A stretch of 7,683 nt of DNA, taken from Lachnospiraceae bacterium (GTDB taxonomy: Bacteria > Bacillota > Clostridia > Lachnospirales > Lachnospiraceae). The position numbers and the translations under genes are program-made. The DNA is taken from NCBI GenBank assembly GCA_021204285.1, contig JAJPZP010000093.1, positions 1-7,683 on the forward strand. The letters run 5' to 3'. Of the stretch, positions 5,981 through 7,683 are shown piece after piece. The notes under the pieces are model-generated. The model saw only the letters and a list, made by a program, of their open reading frames with translations, was not told the DNA's origin and made no database searches. Each line of letters begins with the position of its first letter. Positions within the stretch are counted from its first letter, which is position 1.

Positions 5981-7051
5981 CTATACTTCCACCACATAGG
6001 ACGCACCTGCAAAACGAATCTGCATTCCATCCAGCAGCGGGCAGAGTTCATATGGATTCAGCTGCACCTGATCCGCCCATGTCCCATTTGTGGAGTTCAG
6101 GTCTTCCAGAAAATACTGCAGGTTCTGTTTCGTGATACGCGCATGAATTCTGCTGATCGTGGGAGCCGGAATACATCCGTCCACATTGTCGCTTCTTTTC
6201 CCAATCAAATACGGACTTTCTGTAATATGCAGATCCGGATATTCTCCATCCATATTTTTCAATGTCAGTCCCTCTCTTCTGATCTCTGTAAGACACATGG
6301 TTTCCTTTGCCGCTCCCTGCTCCCGCAGAAATAATACAGAGCCGCTCCCCATCCTGTCTGCTTCTGCCACGTAATCCTCCATCCGCGGCTTTTTTGACTT
6401 TTTTCGAAAGAAATTTTTCCAGCTTCCTGTTTTCTCCAGTGTCTGTGCCTGTACCGATGGCCGATCCTCCACAGGCGGCGGCATAATCGGTTCCGGTTCC
6501 TTCCGTTCCTCCGTCTCCTGGTATCGCTGCAGGATTTCTTTCAGACTGAAGTTTGGCTCCATCGCCCGCTGATACAGGTCATAGCCAAACTCAATCCCCG
6601 CCGTATCGCTTCTGTCCAGCTTTCCAAGCAGATACTCCGCCAGAATCAGGAAAGATTCCCGGATGTTTTTTTCCTGAGCCGGATAATAACACAGACAGGG
6701 TTTTTCTGATTTCGTGTGAAGATAAATATACTCCGGTTCCAGAATAAAATGGTCAGCACCAAGAAGATATTCTTCCGCATTTTCCAGAATCTTTCCCAGT
6801 CCCCGAAGGAGTTCCAGAAGCTGATCATAAGTCAGTTTTCTTCTCTCATAAAGGAGCGTCATACTCTGTTTCCCGGTAATTTCATAATAGTATTCCGTAC
6901 TCTCTTCACGACGCTGTGTCACGCAGGGCAGCAGCCCCTGGATGCGGTTCTCCGTAATCATCCTCTCCTCAAAACCGTTATCATCCGTCTTTCCATCTGT
7001 CAGAATCATATAATTACTGTTCAGATCCCGCTTATAATGTACCTCTCTCAT
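5981..7051 (-). CDS. FHA domain protein with DUF6382-like N-terminus, Tad pilus locus
   Basis: This is a probable phosphothreonine-reading adaptor of a Tad/Flp-type pilus or secretion cluster. The 356-residue protein has an N-terminal domain (about 1-170) resembling DUF6382, then a proline and lysine-rich linker (about 185-225, with KKSKKP). A C-terminal FHA domain follows (about 275-356), with its hallmark residues: IGKR (283-286), SRIHARI (300-306) and DLNSTNGT (317-324). No membrane segment is seen, so it is cytoplasmic. A longer frame starts at 7081, but I chose the ATG at 7051. AGGAG lies 7 nt upstream, and this ATG overlaps the stop of the upstream pseudopilin gene as ATGA. FHA proteins of this kind often sit beside TadE-like and prepilin peptidase genes in Lachnospiraceae. 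The kinase partner is not in the window. Confidence 0.9.
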   Translation of the reverse strand: MREVHYKRDLNSNYMILTDGKTDDNGFEERMITENRIQGLLPCVTQRREESTEYYYEITGKQSMTLLYERRKLTYDQLLELLRGLGKILENAEEYLLGADHFILEPEYIYLHTKSEKPCLCYYPAQEKNIRESFLILAEYLLGKLDRSDTAGIEFGYDLYQRAMEPNFSLKEILQRYQETEERKEPEPIMPPPVEDRPSVQAQTLEKTGSWKNFFRKKSKKPRMEDYVAEADRMGSGSVLFLREQGAAKETMCLTEIRREGLTLKNMDGEYPDLHITESPYLIGKRSDNVDGCIPAPTISRIHARITKQNLQYFLEDLNSTNGTWADQVQLNPYELCPLLDGMQIRFAGASYVVEV

Positions 7052-7470
7052 CCTTCTTCTCCTACCACATTTGTCAGCCAACGGCTCGTCCGCAAGGTAT
7101 CACAGGGATTGATCCGATACAGAATCCGGTTTACCTCTATCGAATAAGAGCCGAGGAATCTGCCGCTCCCTGCAATATGGATGTTTGCTTTCAGCGGACT
7201 GACGCTCACCTCCACCTCCGGATCGCTGATCCAGAGCAATCGTTCATCCAGCTTTTTCTCAAGATCGGTTTTGATCGCCGTCTGCACCTGCGATGCTGTT
7301 TCCTCCATGCGGTATATTCCCTTCGTGCCGGATTCCAGCGCCGCATGGGTACAGACCGCATAGTCATGCGCATACAGAGTGAAGTAAACCAGAAAGACCA
7401 GCAAAACACAGATCCCCGGAACCAGATACGCTGCTTCCAGTACAAAACGTCCTTTTTCTCTTATATGCAA
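7048..7470 (-). CDS. TadE-like pseudopilin
   Basis: This 140-residue protein has the features of a small membrane-anchored pseudopilin. A short charged leader (MHIREKG) is followed by RFVLEAAYLVPG and a hydrophobic segment (about 13-34). If cleavage falls after G7, the mature protein has glutamate at position 5 (E12), the prepilin-peptidase recognition pattern. The C-terminal part is hydrophilic and likely extracytoplasmic, with cysteines C40 and C123. The start codon is TTG, supported by GGGAGG 8 nt upstream; no in-frame ATG occurs before residue 55, which is past the membrane segment. The gene begins 4 nt after the prepilin peptidase stop and ends by overlapping the FHA gene start. Assigning it to TadE rather than TadF or another minor pilin is uncertain. 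Confidence 0.75.
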   Translation of the reverse strand: MHIREKGRFVLEAAYLVPGICVLLVFLVYFTLYAHDYAVCTHAALESGTKGIYRMEETASQVQTAIKTDLEKKLDERLLWISDPEVEVSVSPLKANIHIAGSGRFLGSYSIEVNRILYRINPCDTLRTSRWLTNVVGEEG

Positions 7471-7474
7471 GTTT

Positions 7475-7683
7475 CTATCCTCCCCCCGTTATAAAATATG
7501 CCACCGTCAGGAACGGAACAAAAGGCAACTCTCTTTCTCCTGTGCCCAACCCGGCAAGCGCACACAAAAGGAAACCCAGTACAAGCATCAAAAGCAGCCT
7601 TTCCGCTGAAAGCCACATGCCAAGAGCGAGCGTCAGCCAGCCGTCCCCATACCCAATCCTTTCTCCACTTAAATACCCCACAC
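7475..7683 (-). CDS. Prepilin peptidase (A24 family), C-terminal part, truncated by the window edge
   Basis: This is the 3' end of a membrane-embedded aspartyl protease that removes leader peptides from prepilins. About 69 residues are visible. They include GERIGYGDGW, with the GxGD catalytic motif (second active-site aspartate), and then LALGMWL. A hydrophobic stretch follows, and the end is LPFVPFLTVAYFITGGG, typical of the last transmembrane part of the family. The first catalytic aspartate and the start lie upstream, beyond 7683, and the frame is open to the window edge. It precedes the TadE-like gene by 4 nt, whose product is a plausible substrate. Confidence 0.8.
   Translation of the reverse strand, partial: VGYLSGERIGYGDGWLTLALGMWLSAERLLLMLVLGFLLCALAGLGTGERELPFVPFLTVAYFITGGG

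Overview
The window is a compact, almost fully coding stretch of chromosome, moderately GC-rich, with every supportable gene on the minus strand. The gene families (an SRP RNA with an Alu domain next to tadA and dnaX, a Lachnospiraceae-style PFK, and an FHA protein in a Tad pilus locus) point to a Gram-positive Clostridia, most likely a Lachnospiraceae. This assignment comes from recognised families and gene order; no marker for a named species is visible.

Read in the direction of transcription (high to low coordinates), the window falls into three blocks. Block 1 (7683 to 5981) is the end of a Tad/Flp-type pilus cluster. It holds the 3' end of a prepilin peptidase (GxGD protease), a TadE-like pseudopilin with a TTG start, and a cytoplasmic FHA protein whose ATG overlaps the pseudopilin stop as ATGA. 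Block 2 (about 5952 to 3241) starts at a sigma-A-like promoter and carries tatD, rsmA/ksgA, a small uncharacterised protein and tadA. These are tightly packed: tatD and rsmA overlap as ATGA, and the uncharacterised gene overlaps tadA by 71 nt. Block 3 starts with a near-perfect promoter just past the tadA stop, giving the ~267-nt SRP RNA and a strong intrinsic terminator. A separate promoter and a structured ~100-nt leader then precede pfkA and dnaX, which are 3 nt apart.

Functionally, block 2 and block 3 are housekeeping: rRNA dimethylation (RsmA), tRNA wobble inosine formation (TadA), the protein-targeting RNA, the clamp-loader subunit DnaX, and the committed glycolytic step. The tadA / SRP RNA / dnaX order matches the Bacillus subtilis arrangement, except that a phosphofructokinase gene and its own promoter sit between the SRP RNA and dnaX.

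No CRISPR array, insertion sequence, phage or defence system is visible. The signals most worth a second look are a long hairpin that buries the start codon and part of the Shine-Dalgarno sequence of the uncharacterised gene between rsmA and tadA, the 71-nt overlap of that gene with tadA, a hairpin in the pfkA leader, and the unusual GGNGT nucleotide-site motif of the PFK.
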